Part shown: positions 28,089-35,838 of the stretch, one piece after another
Position numbering within the stretch: the first letter of the stretch is position 1
How the letters are laid out: every line of letters starts with the position of its first letter
NCBI GenBank assembly: GCA_944390115.1
Contig: CALXOW010000100.1
Span: 1-64,000, forward strand
DNA from: an uncultured Anaerobiospirillum sp.
GTDB taxonomy: Bacteria > Pseudomonadota > Gammaproteobacteria > Enterobacterales > Succinivibrionaceae
DNA: 64,000 nt
Reading direction: 5' to 3'
Position numbers and translations under genes: made by a program
Notes under the pieces: model-generated
Told to the model about the DNA's origin: nothing
Databases searched by the model: none
Seen by the model: only the letters and a program-made list of their open reading frames with translations

Positions 28089-28661
28089 TTAGCAGCAGTC
28101 TGGCTTTTTGATCGAACCGTCTGCTTGCAGACCGACGGTACCGGCATCGATGCCCTTTTCGGCGATGATGTGGGCCTCAGGTGGCAGCGGACGCGGACGG
28201 CCGTCGTCGCCTACCGCGACGTAGGTAAAGCATGCCTCGGTCACTAAGTCGCGCGTGGTCTCAGTGTGCTCGTAAATCTTCTTGACCCACAGCTCGAGGC
28301 TGATCTTAAGCGAGGTGCGGCCTACCTTGATGCAATGGCCGTAGCAGCACACCACATCACCGACCTCAACCGGCTTTAAGAAATTCATCGCATCTACCGC
28401 TACGGTAACGACGCGGCCGTGGGCGATTTCACGGGCTAAGATGGCACCGGCGATATCAAGCTGGGACATAATCCAGCCGCCAAAGATGTCACCTGCGGGA
28501 TTGGTGTCGCGCGGCAAGGTCATGGTGCGCAGCAAGAGATTGCCTAAAGGGGGATGCGGATGGTCACTGACATCCTTTTTGCTGCCCACGGGCGGCAGCG
28601 GTTTATTGTGGGGAGTGGCGCTAGCGGCCACGACGGCTTCTTGGATCTTCTCTTGGCTCAT
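28089..28661 (-). CDS. yciA: Acyl-CoA thioesterase, hotdog fold, YciA-like
   Basis: The 190-aa protein hydrolyses acyl-CoA thioesters in the cytoplasm. The hotdog core starts near residue 40 with LLLRTMTLPRDTNPAGDIFGGWIMSQLDIAGAILA, the YciA catalytic segment, and continues with VTVAVDAMNFLKPVEVGDVV and TSLKISLELWVKK. It has a ~40-residue charged N-terminal extension and a C-terminal Cys-Cys end compared with the ~132-aa E. coli YciA. ATG 28661 follows AGAGGATTGTCGAC; the longer in-frame start 11 codons upstream lacks a ribosome binding site. It is divergent from the squalene-synthase-like gene. Confidence 0.88.
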   Translation of the reverse strand: MSQEKIQEAVVAASATPHNKPLPPVGSKKDVSDHPHPPLGNLLLRTMTLPRDTNPAGDIFGGWIMSQLDIAGAILAREIAHGRVVTVAVDAMNFLKPVEVGDVVCCYGHCIKVGRTSLKISLELWVKKIYEHTETTRDLVTEACFTYVAVGDDGRPRPLPPEAHIIAEKGIDAGTVGLQADGSIKKPDCC

Positions 28662-28830
28662 GTCGACAATCCTCTCAACCAAAACCTTGGCCATTATAGG
28701 GCATCTATTGGGTGATCGGGCAAAGCTGCGGGACGCAAGTTAAGCCGGACCTTGTACGCTTGCTATAATGAGGGGTACGCCGCTGCTTTATTTGGTTGGG
28801 CGGCCCGTATTAATTTGATCTTTAGGACTT

Positions 28831-29928
28831 ATGGACGCGTACCCACCCTCTAACTCCAAACGCAAAAATGCTCCTGCCACTGTTTACGATTATTCCTCGT
28901 CAGGACCGGTGCTAAGTCAGAGCGCTTTGTACGACCACCTCAATAAGGTGTCGCGCTCCTTTGCCCTGACTATTCCTTTAATGCCCGCACCACTGCGTGA
29001 TTACATCAGCCTTGCCTACTTGATCTGCCGCATTGTAGATACGGTCGAGGATGATGCCAAAGCGCCTACGGTCGATAAGATCACTTGGCTTTCGGATTTC
29101 TCCTTTTTGGCCGGAGACGAGTTTGAGCAACACGACGTGCTCTTGGGTTTACGGCAGCGCGCCTTGGAGCTGACGCAAGCAGGTTCCAATGAGAACGATG
29201 TCGCCTTGATTGCGGACTTAGAGCGCGCTATCAATCTGCTCTTGAGCTTCCCTGATGAGGTCAAGGAAGTCATTTGCCATGGCGTGGCGATTTTGGGTCA
29301 CGGTATGGCCTCTGCGCAGCGCAAGAGCTTAGAGGAAGCCCAAATCATCAATCTCGATGACGTCGACAATTACTGTTACTTTGTCGCCGGAGTGGTGGGC
29401 GAGATGTTAGCCGAGCTCTTTAGTTTGAGCGACAAAAAGGCCGACAAGAAGGACTTGATGGAGCTGGCGGTCAGCTTTGGTGAGGGCTTGCAGCTGACCA
29501 ATATCTTGCGCGATCGCGCCCAGGACTCACTGCGTGGGGTCTCGTTTTTACCGGCCAGCACGCGCGATGAGGTGTTAGATTATGTGGCCCTAACTCAAGG
29601 GCACTTAGATGATGCCATCGACTTTATCTGCACCCTCTCGCCTAAGGAGAGTGCTGGAGTACGCCTTTTTTGCCTCACCAACGTCGCGATGGCGATGTAC
29701 TTATTGCGCAAAGTCGCACGCAATCCGTTAGATCCTGAGTGCAACTACAAGATTTCTCGCGCCAACACCAAGCGCTTGTTCATCTTGTGCCGCTTGGCAG
29801 TGCGCGCCAATTGGTCGGTGCACGCCTTGAGCCTGGTCTTATCGCTGGGTATGAAGAGCGCACGGCGCAGTGCGCGCCAGCTGCGCGATAAGGTCTCAAT
29901 TTGGGATCACTCATCCACCACCAATTAG
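28831..29928 (+). CDS. Squalene/phytoene synthase family protein
   Basis: This 365-aa trans-isoprenyl diphosphate synthase head-to-head condensing family member has both Asp-rich Mg-diphosphate motifs: DTVED near residue 70 (CRIVDTVEDDAK) and DRAQD near residue 230 (LTNILRDRAQDSLRG). The CFVAGVVGEML-type helix (YCYFVAGVVGEMLAEL) is also present. It should join two farnesyl or geranylgeranyl diphosphates. Length and motif spacing fit squalene synthases better than phytoene synthases. No carotenoid, hopanoid or other isoprenoid gene lies nearby, so the pathway is unknown. A TATAAT at 28764-28769 is a candidate -10. Confidence 0.85.
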   Translation: MDAYPPSNSKRKNAPATVYDYSSSGPVLSQSALYDHLNKVSRSFALTIPLMPAPLRDYISLAYLICRIVDTVEDDAKAPTVDKITWLSDFSFLAGDEFEQHDVLLGLRQRALELTQAGSNENDVALIADLERAINLLLSFPDEVKEVICHGVAILGHGMASAQRKSLEEAQIINLDDVDNYCYFVAGVVGEMLAELFSLSDKKADKKDLMELAVSFGEGLQLTNILRDRAQDSLRGVSFLPASTRDEVLDYVALTQGHLDDAIDFICTLSPKESAGVRLFCLTNVAMAMYLLRKVARNPLDPECNYKISRANTKRLFILCRLAVRANWSVHALSLVLSLGMKSARRSARQLRDKVSIWDHSSTTN

Positions 29929-30060
29929 GTGCGAGTAGCTGGCCCAATTAGGTGCGTGCAGCTTTTGTGGGCGTGCTACTTTAGATGAGCCTGCGACTTT
30001 TGAGGTGCATACCACCTTATTGGTGCGCGCCACTTTATTGGTGCGTGCCGTTGGTGCGGC
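29929..30060. repeat. Degenerate GGTGCG-centred direct repeats upstream of dsbA
   Basis: The intergenic segment carries repeated ATTAGGTGCG and TTATTGGTGCGYGCC units (two and two copies) in direct orientation. No open frame or hairpin of note is seen. Confidence 0.4.
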
Positions 30061-30145
30061 TAAGCGCGCTCTAAGTGACGACCGTTAAGATCGGGGCCCG
30101 ATATTGTGTGTGGTCCGCTCGCTTTTGGATTTGGAGACATCAATT

Positions 30146-30817
30146 ATGTGGAAAAAAGTGGCTGCTTTGATGGGCTCAGTGGTTTTTGGCCTGAGTGTCA
30201 GCACGGCAAGCTTGGCCGCTGATGCCCCGTATGAAGAGGGCGTCAACTACGAGGTGCGAACCGATAAGCTCACCCCATATAAGGAAATCCGTGAGTTCTT
30301 TTCGTTCTGGTGCGGCCACTGCTTTGCCTTACAAGGCGACTTTGATCGCATCAAAGATGCCTTCCCTAACGCTAAATTTGAGCGCAATCCAGTTGCGATG
30401 TTAGGCGGCCCAATGGGCCCTGAGTCGCAGCGCGCGATCGCAGTGGCACAAAACTTAGGCTTTGAGGATATCTTTGTGAACTACCTGTTCACCCAGATGC
30501 ATCAAGCAGGCAATATCCCGATGAGCCATGCCGATATGGTCGCAATTGCGGTGGGCAGTGGCATTCCGCAGACCCGCTTTGAGCAGGAGTACAACAGCTT
30601 CCCGATTATTGGCAAGGTGGCGCAATTTGACCGCTGGGGCCAGGACATCAACATCGAGGCCGTCCCTGAGATCTTGGTCAACGGCAAGTACTTGGTCACG
30701 ATGGAGTCGGTCGAAAACGTCGAGCAAATGATTGATCTGATTGGCTACCTCTTAGAAAAGGACAATCTGCCCGACGCACCACAAGGCAAGCCTCAAGTCA
30801 CCACTAAGGCCAAGTAA
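30146..30817 (+). CDS. dsbA: Periplasmic thiol:disulfide oxidoreductase DsbA
   Basis: The 223-aa protein is exported by a Sec signal (WKKVAALMGSVVFGLSVSTASLAA, cleavage near residue 24) and introduces disulfide bonds into periplasmic proteins. The thioredoxin-fold active site is FFSFWCGHCFALQ with C56 and C59; the CGHC dipeptide differs from E. coli CPHC and is PDI-like, which should alter the redox potential. The cis-proline loop IEAVPEILVNGKYLV is near residue 170. ATG 30146 (MWKKV) is chosen for GGAGA upstream and for the signal peptide. dsbB is not in the window. A strong palindromic terminator follows. Confidence 0.93.
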   Translation: MWKKVAALMGSVVFGLSVSTASLAADAPYEEGVNYEVRTDKLTPYKEIREFFSFWCGHCFALQGDFDRIKDAFPNAKFERNPVAMLGGPMGPESQRAIAVAQNLGFEDIFVNYLFTQMHQAGNIPMSHADMVAIAVGSGIPQTRFEQEYNSFPIIGKVAQFDRWGQDINIEAVPEILVNGKYLVTMESVENVEQMIDLIGYLLEKDNLPDAPQGKPQVTTKAK

Positions 30818-30836
30818 GCCCCTTCCCTAAAGAGCA

Positions 30837-30870
30837 AAAAGAAAAGGTCGCAGCTGCGACCTTTTCTTTT
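30837..30870. terminator. Bidirectional rho-independent terminator
   Basis: A perfect palindrome with 17-bp arms (AAAAGAAAAGGTCGCAG and its complement) between the convergent dsbA and acyltransferase genes. Confidence 0.9.
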
Positions 30871-30891
30871 GAGCTTTTTTAGCGGGAGCGG

Positions 30892-32007
30892 TTATTTGCT
30901 CTCAGCGTTGGACGCTGCTGCCTCAGCTACTTTAGCCTCTGAGCTCTCAGGAGCAGCTGGTTGAGCTTCAGCTACGGTCTCAGGCTGAGCTTCAACCGGA
31001 GCTGGGGTTGGCTCAGCGGCTTCCGGCTTGGTGGCTGCGTCAGGCGCAGCTACGGGCGCAGCGGCGGCCTTGGCTTCGGCCTCGGGTTCTGGGCGCTGGT
31101 AGGCGATGCCCAAGAGCTGAGCGATTTGCTCGTCCTTGGCTTGCCACAGCTCACGCAGTTTTTGGGTGAAGCGGCGCTTGAACTGCTTGTCGCTCATGTA
31201 GTCGCCGGTGAGCTCATTTTGAATGGTCTCAGCTGGGATGACCTCGACGCGCGCAATCACCTCGTGTAAGCGGCCCTTGAGCAGGTCAATGAAGACCTTA
31301 CCGCCATCGTTTTTCGGGTACTGCAAGGTGGTGTTTAAGATGCAGTCGAGCTTCGGACCAATGATGCCTAAGGCTACCGCCAGCGATGCAGCTTTTGGTG
31401 GCATCAGGTTTTGATAAGGGCTCTTTTGGGCCTTGGCCTTAGCCTTGGTGAAGCGCGTGCCCTCGACGAAGTTCACTAAGGTCGTCGGGTGCTCGATGAC
31501 GCTTAAGCAAGCCTTGCGCGTGGCATCTAAGTCCTTGGTCTTGAGCTTTGGGTTCTTTAAGATTTCGCTACGGGTGTAGCGGCGTAAGAACGGCATACCT
31601 AAGGCAAAGCACACCTGGCCGATGATCGGAATGTAGATCAGCGAGTGCTTTAAAAAGAACTTAGTGATCGGGATGCGGCCACGATAGAGCACGATCAGCA
31701 TCACGATATCCGCCCAGGACAGGTGGTTGCTGATGATCATGCAGGCGCCTTTGACCTTCACCTGATCTAAGCCCGCGATATCCCATTTGGTCTTGTTGGT
31801 GAGGGCGATCTCAAAGGACAAGAAGTGCGCCCAAGTCCAGAAGATGAATTGGTAGAGCGAGTCCAAGAGCTTAAGTACCGGCTTAACGGGCAAAACTAAG
31901 CGGATCAAGGCACCCACGAAAATCGGCAGAGCCAAAATCAAGGTGACAACACTGAGCACCACCAGGTTAAACACGAGGAGGATAGGACCAGGTAAAAACG
32001 ACAGCAT
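30892..32007 (-). CDS. Lysophospholipid acyltransferase, PlsC/YihG-like
   Basis: The 371-aa inner-membrane protein has N-terminal hydrophobic helices (LLVFNLVVLSVVTLILALPIFVGALI). The acyltransferase motif I is NHLSWAD (H-x4-D, near residue 110), with RRYTR and motif III FVEGTRFTKAK (near 180). It should transfer acyl chains to lysophosphatidic acid or a related acceptor. The KTKDLDATRKAC and FVEGTR context is closest to YihG of E. coli. The last ~80 residues are an Ala/Pro/Glu-rich, probably disordered tail not found in YihG. ATG 32007 (MLSFLPGP) follows GAGGCGCTGCTCT. It converges on dsbA. Confidence 0.85.
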   Translation of the reverse strand: MLSFLPGPILLVFNLVVLSVVTLILALPIFVGALIRLVLPVKPVLKLLDSLYQFIFWTWAHFLSFEIALTNKTKWDIAGLDQVKVKGACMIISNHLSWADIVMLIVLYRGRIPITKFFLKHSLIYIPIIGQVCFALGMPFLRRYTRSEILKNPKLKTKDLDATRKACLSVIEHPTTLVNFVEGTRFTKAKAKAQKSPYQNLMPPKAASLAVALGIIGPKLDCILNTTLQYPKNDGGKVFIDLLKGRLHEVIARVEVIPAETIQNELTGDYMSDKQFKRRFTQKLRELWQAKDEQIAQLLGIAYQRPEPEAEAKAAAAPVAAPDAATKPEAAEPTPAPVEAQPETVAEAQPAAPESSEAKVAEAAASNAESK

Positions 32008-32218
32008 AGAGCAGCGCCTCATGGAGCAAGGGGGCATGAGCCCTGTTGCGAGCAAAAGGAAGCAAATGCGCAGCCGAGGCTAACACCGTGCGGCGGGCAA
32101 TCCCAAAAAAACGCCATTTTATCACAGCGATCTAAGTCTAATCTTAGGAAGGCAATCTGGGCATAGGCTTTGCCACGGGCTATACTGTGAAAGGCATTTC
32201 GGTTTAAAGGAGAAGAGC

Positions 32219-32752
32219 ATGGCGCGCTGGGGCAAAATCTTAGGGCTCACCTTGATGGTACTAGGTTCATGGAACGTAGCTAAGGCTGCTGTGACGCCAC
32301 GGGCCGCACCCAACGCCATCAATATGAGCATTGGCGGCGAGCAAGACGCGCGCGTGAGCCGCATCCTGCCTGATTACAACCTCAACTATAACCGTCAAGG
32401 GCGCAGCGTGAGCCTGACGCGCAAGGACGGCAAGGCTAAGGCCTTTGTCCAAATCTTAGCGCCGACCGCGCATTTGAGCACCACCAAGGCCTACGCCCAA
32501 AGCGTAATGGATAGCTATGGCGGCTGGGGCCTGACCGCGCAGATTGCGCGCCGGGGCTTTAGCTTCCAATACGTCGATAATGCCCCTTGCGCCGGGCTGG
32601 TCACCTATTTTGATGGCAGCTCCTACCTCTTGTACGGCGCCTGTGGCTTTATTACCCCTGAGGAAATGACCCGCGCCTTTTCTCTTGCCAAGATGCAGCT
32701 TGATCTCGACGACCTCTTAAGCCGCAGCGCCGCCCCATCGATGTACTATTGA
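32219..32752 (+). CDS. Hypothetical exported protein, 177 aa
   Basis: I do not recognise a family. The N-terminus WGKILGLTLMVLGSWNVAKAA is a Sec signal peptide with cleavage near AKA-A (residue 23-24). The mature part is basic at first, has two Cys (NAPCAGLV and YGACGF) that could form a disulfide, and a repeated Gly/Tyr-rich beta pattern. GEQDARVSRILPDYNL and GWGLTAQIARRGFSFQYV are the most distinctive segments. AAAGGAG precedes the ATG. It is monocistronic, ending before the shared terminator at 32906. Confidence 0.65.
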   Translation: MARWGKILGLTLMVLGSWNVAKAAVTPRAAPNAINMSIGGEQDARVSRILPDYNLNYNRQGRSVSLTRKDGKAKAFVQILAPTAHLSTTKAYAQSVMDSYGGWGLTAQIARRGFSFQYVDNAPCAGLVTYFDGSSYLLYGACGFITPEEMTRAFSLAKMQLDLDDLLSRSAAPSMYY

Positions 32753-32905
32753 TTTCGGGGTTAATGAGCGCACCAAGCCCTTATTTATCGGCGCGACGTG
32801 CGTTTTTACGTTCATTGCTATGACCGAAAACCACCGAAAACCGGCGCGCGCCGCTTGCGCTTAAAGCCAGCAGGCCCAGCGCCTCTGACTTTGCTTAGCG
32901 CCCAA

Positions 32906-32946
32906 GAAAAAAAGCCTGAAGCGCAGCTTCAGGCTTTTTTTTTTTC
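32906..32946. terminator. Bidirectional rho-independent terminator
   Basis: An A tract, then GCCTGAAG, loop CGCAG, CTTCAGGC and eleven T, between the exported-protein gene and the convergent hemY. Confidence 0.9.
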
Positions 32947-32969
32947 TGTCAAGGGGAGCTTAAGCGTGC

Positions 32970-34253
32970 TTAGGCACTCTTTTGCTCGGCCTCAGTCTTG
33001 GTCTCAGCTTCAGCCTCGGCCTTGGCCTCTTCTTTAGGCTCTTGCTTGGTCTCAGGCTCAACTGGGACTGGGGCAAAGCTTTGGTCGCGCACGGCTAAGG
33101 CAAAGAACTTGGTGGCCTCGTCGTACTGGGCTAAGCGTTCGTTTAACTCAGCGGCTAACAGATACAGCTCTGGACTCTTGCCTAAGGTAAAGGCTTGCTG
33201 TAAGTGCTCCTTGGCCTCATTGGTCTTGCCTTCCTTGAGCTCTAAGTTGGCTAAAGCCTTTAAGAGAGGCTGGTTGGTCTGAGCACCGACCGAGTTTTGC
33301 TGCTCTTGGCGCTTGAGCTCCTTTAAGACCGCTGGAACGGCTTCACGCCAGGTGGCAATGGCCTCAAGTAATGGGGTGGCGGCACTGTGCTTTAACAGGG
33401 TCGTGGTGTACTTGGCGGCATTGACGGTATCGCCTAAGGCCACCAGCTTGGTGACAATTGGCGTCATGAGCTCGGCATCACCACGCTCGCTGCGGCTTAA
33501 CTTATTGATTAAGCCCACTAAGCTATTGGAGTCTTGGCTCGTCGCAACCACGGCGTTAATAGCCTTGAGTAAGGCGGCCTGGTACTCGTCATCATTTAAT
33601 AACTTGAGCTTCTTGAGCTGCGGCAAAATGCCGATGAGCTTGTCGTACTCGCCTTCTTGCTCGTAGCACTCGCTTAAGAGCTTGGAGGTGATGGCGTTGG
33701 TGTAGCTGTCCTTCTTGACCTGGTCTAAGTTCTCAAGGGCGGCTTGGGCATTGCCCAGGCGTAAGTTGAGCTTGGCGCGCAGTAAGCGGCAGGCTAAGAG
33801 CGAGCCCGATGGCGTTTGCTCGGCCTGGTCTAAGTAGTTGCGGCAGCCCACTAAGTCGCCTAACTTAAAGGAGCTCTTGGCGCCTAAAAAGAGCAGGCTG
33901 GCAGGTAAGGTGCCCTTAGCACCGTACTTGCGTACTAAGCCTAAGGCGCGCTGATAGGCGCCCTCTTCGTAGGCTAAGAAAGCCTCGCCTAAGATCGCTT
34001 GCTGCTTCTTATTGCGACGACGGGCAAACCAATTGGAGGTGCTACGGGGCAGCTTGATCGAGCGATTTAACAGGTTGACCACGATATGTAACACCACGAA
34101 GGCAACCAAGGCCAAGATAATGGCGGTGGTCAGCGAGGTCTCGATGATGTAATTGTCCGTGGCGATATGAACAAAGCCTTGGCTGTCCGCTAGGCGTGGG
34201 CCTAAGAAGACCGCAGCGCATAACAGCGCAACTGCAATGAGGATCTTAATCAT
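32970..34253 (-). CDS. hemY: HemY-like membrane TPR protein
   Basis: This 427-aa inner-membrane protein has two N-terminal membrane helices (KILIAVALLCAAVFLGPRLA and TTAIILALVAFVVLHIVVNLL), a basic loop SNWFARRRNKKQQ and TPR-type helical repeats (from ~90 to 390). A Lys/Glu/Ala tail follows. The layout matches HemY of the hemCDXY operon, whose role in heme-related or envelope processes in enterobacteria is not settled. It lies 11 bp downstream of hemX and shares its transcript. hemC and hemD, which normally precede hemX, are not present here. Confidence 0.85.
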   Translation of the reverse strand: MIKILIAVALLCAAVFLGPRLADSQGFVHIATDNYIIETSLTTAIILALVAFVVLHIVVNLLNRSIKLPRSTSNWFARRRNKKQQAILGEAFLAYEEGAYQRALGLVRKYGAKGTLPASLLFLGAKSSFKLGDLVGCRNYLDQAEQTPSGSLLACRLLRAKLNLRLGNAQAALENLDQVKKDSYTNAITSKLLSECYEQEGEYDKLIGILPQLKKLKLLNDDEYQAALLKAINAVVATSQDSNSLVGLINKLSRSERGDAELMTPIVTKLVALGDTVNAAKYTTTLLKHSAATPLLEAIATWREAVPAVLKELKRQEQQNSVGAQTNQPLLKALANLELKEGKTNEAKEHLQQAFTLGKSPELYLLAAELNERLAQYDEATKFFALAVRDQSFAPVPVEPETKQEPKEEAKAEAEAETKTEAEQKSA

Positions 34254-34264
34254 GATGAGCCCCC

Positions 34265-35521
34265 TTAGTTAGCGCGGTTTAACAGGTGGGCCTGAGCAAA
34301 GTCAGCAAACTTAATGGAGCTCTGTAAGCTCTCAGGAGTTGCGATAGTAACTTCGCTTTGTGCGACCTTGTTTAACAGCTCTAAGGTGTTGGTCGTGACG
34401 GTGCTCTCAGGGTCAAAGTAGGTGGTGACCAGCTTAATGGCATCGTTTAAATTGGCCTGCATGGCTTCCTTATCGCCATGAGCTAAATCAGCCTTGGCCA
34501 GGAGAATGCGGGTCTTGATGTTCTCGCGTAAGTACAGGTCTTGCTCTGGGCTTAAGAACTCAGTGGCGGCCTCTGGGTTGCGATGGCGAATCTCGACAAA
34601 GCGCTGGGCAAAGTCGTTGGCGGACTTAGTTAAATTCTCCTTCCAGTCTGCGACATTGGAGCTTGGCTCATTGTTCGATTGGAAAGCAGCAGCGCGCTTT
34701 TGTGGATCGGAGTAGCCCTCTAAGACCAGCTGATCGACATTGTCATAGGCGCGATCTAAGGTCAGGCCTAAACCACGCAGATCCACTAAGCTGATGTTAT
34801 TTAAGGCGGTGATGTCCTTGGAGATGGCCTCGCGTAAGGCGACGATCTCGTCCTCTTGCATGCCAACTAAGAGCTCATCGGCCTTGGTTAACATCCAGAC
34901 AGCGGCCTTGATGTCCTTTTCAAAGATAGCCTTAGCGGCGGCGTTGTTGACCATAAAGTAGCTTTCAGCGAGCTTCCAATCATTAGGATTGCGCTCGGCA
35001 AAGCTTTGCAGCTTGGCGTCCAGAGCCGAAACGGTGGCACCTTGTTGCTGCTGGGCCGAGACGACGCCATTGATCGTCTGACCTAAGCTCTGATAATTCT
35101 GGTTTAAGCTGCCTAAGGCTTGTTGCAGCGTGGTGTTTTGCTGCTGCGTCAGCTCAAAGGAGCTGGCACTGCGCTCAATGCTGGCAACCGCCGAGCTAAT
35201 CTGCTGCTTCGTGGCCTCAGAGTTGGCATCGAGCTTTAACAGTGCGTTTTGGTTTTGGTAGGCGGTAAAACCAGCAAAACCAGCGCCGACCAAGGCGATC
35301 ACTACGACCAGCCACAGCAAGCCGTGCTTGCTGCCGGAGTTTTGAGCTTGGAGGGTCGCAAGCTGGGCCTTTAAGGAACCAACTTCGCCTTTGAGCTCAT
35401 TTAAGGCTGCGGTCTCTTGCGAGACGTACTGTTGATAATCGGTATTCACCATAGCAACCTCAGTTGCTGGGGTCGAAGCAGCATCGGAAGTGCTGGCAGT
35501 GGCGGACGTATTATTAACCAT
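34265..35521 (-). CDS. hemX: HemX-like membrane protein (uroporphyrinogen-III C-methyltransferase-like annotation family)
   Basis: The 418-aa protein has a cytoplasmic N-terminus, one membrane helix (GLLWLVVVIALVGAGFAGFTAY, near residue 75), a long coiled-coil (residues ~100-175), and the conserved HemX periplasmic domain (AESYFMVNNAA, AVWMLTKADELLVG, DITALNNISLVDL, near residues 190-260). E. coli HemX has the same layout and, despite database names, is not a proven methyltransferase. ATG 35521 (MVNNTSATAS) follows AGGGATCAAA. It is the first gene of a two-gene unit with hemY and divergent from cyaA, as in enterobacteria but without hemC and hemD. Confidence 0.85.
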   Translation of the reverse strand: MVNNTSATASTSDAASTPATEVAMVNTDYQQYVSQETAALNELKGEVGSLKAQLATLQAQNSGSKHGLLWLVVVIALVGAGFAGFTAYQNQNALLKLDANSEATKQQISSAVASIERSASSFELTQQQNTTLQQALGSLNQNYQSLGQTINGVVSAQQQQGATVSALDAKLQSFAERNPNDWKLAESYFMVNNAAAKAIFEKDIKAAVWMLTKADELLVGMQEDEIVALREAISKDITALNNISLVDLRGLGLTLDRAYDNVDQLVLEGYSDPQKRAAAFQSNNEPSSNVADWKENLTKSANDFAQRFVEIRHRNPEAATEFLSPEQDLYLRENIKTRILLAKADLAHGDKEAMQANLNDAIKLVTTYFDPESTVTTNTLELLNKVAQSEVTIATPESLQSSIKFADFAQAHLLNRAN

Positions 35522-35838
35522 TTTGATCCCTGCTGGGTCTTGCAAACAAACTGGGCCTTAAACCAAAACAGGCTCGAGGCTCTGCCGGTAAGGGCTTTTG
35601 CCCGCTTTCGGCGCATGCGCGCTAGGGCAAGTAGCGGTGCGCCACCCATAGGCGCTAAGAATGGATTTTAGCACCAAAAGGCCCCCGCTTTTAGGACGTA
35701 GCCCGCAACTTAGCGCTGGGACCGCATTGCCATGCACCAAATGTGCGGGCGCTCACTTGTCATAACAGCTATGAGGGCTGCGCTATAATTGACCAGATTG
35801 GTCGGGCATTTGGGCATTTTCTCTTTTGGGCAGCGGGC
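35522..35838. other. Divergent hemX-cyaA regulatory region
   Basis: No gene is supported. It includes a TATAAT at 35784-35789 facing cyaA; a TTGTCA lies 21 bp upstream of it, which is longer than optimal spacing. I saw no clear CRP site (TGTGA-N6-TCACA), although cyaA of enterobacteria is CRP-controlled. Confidence 0.5.

Noticed and set aside
34265-35521. HemX as a genuine uroporphyrinogen-III methyltransferase
   Set aside because: The protein has no SAM-binding motifs; the name is an old annotation of the membrane HemX family.
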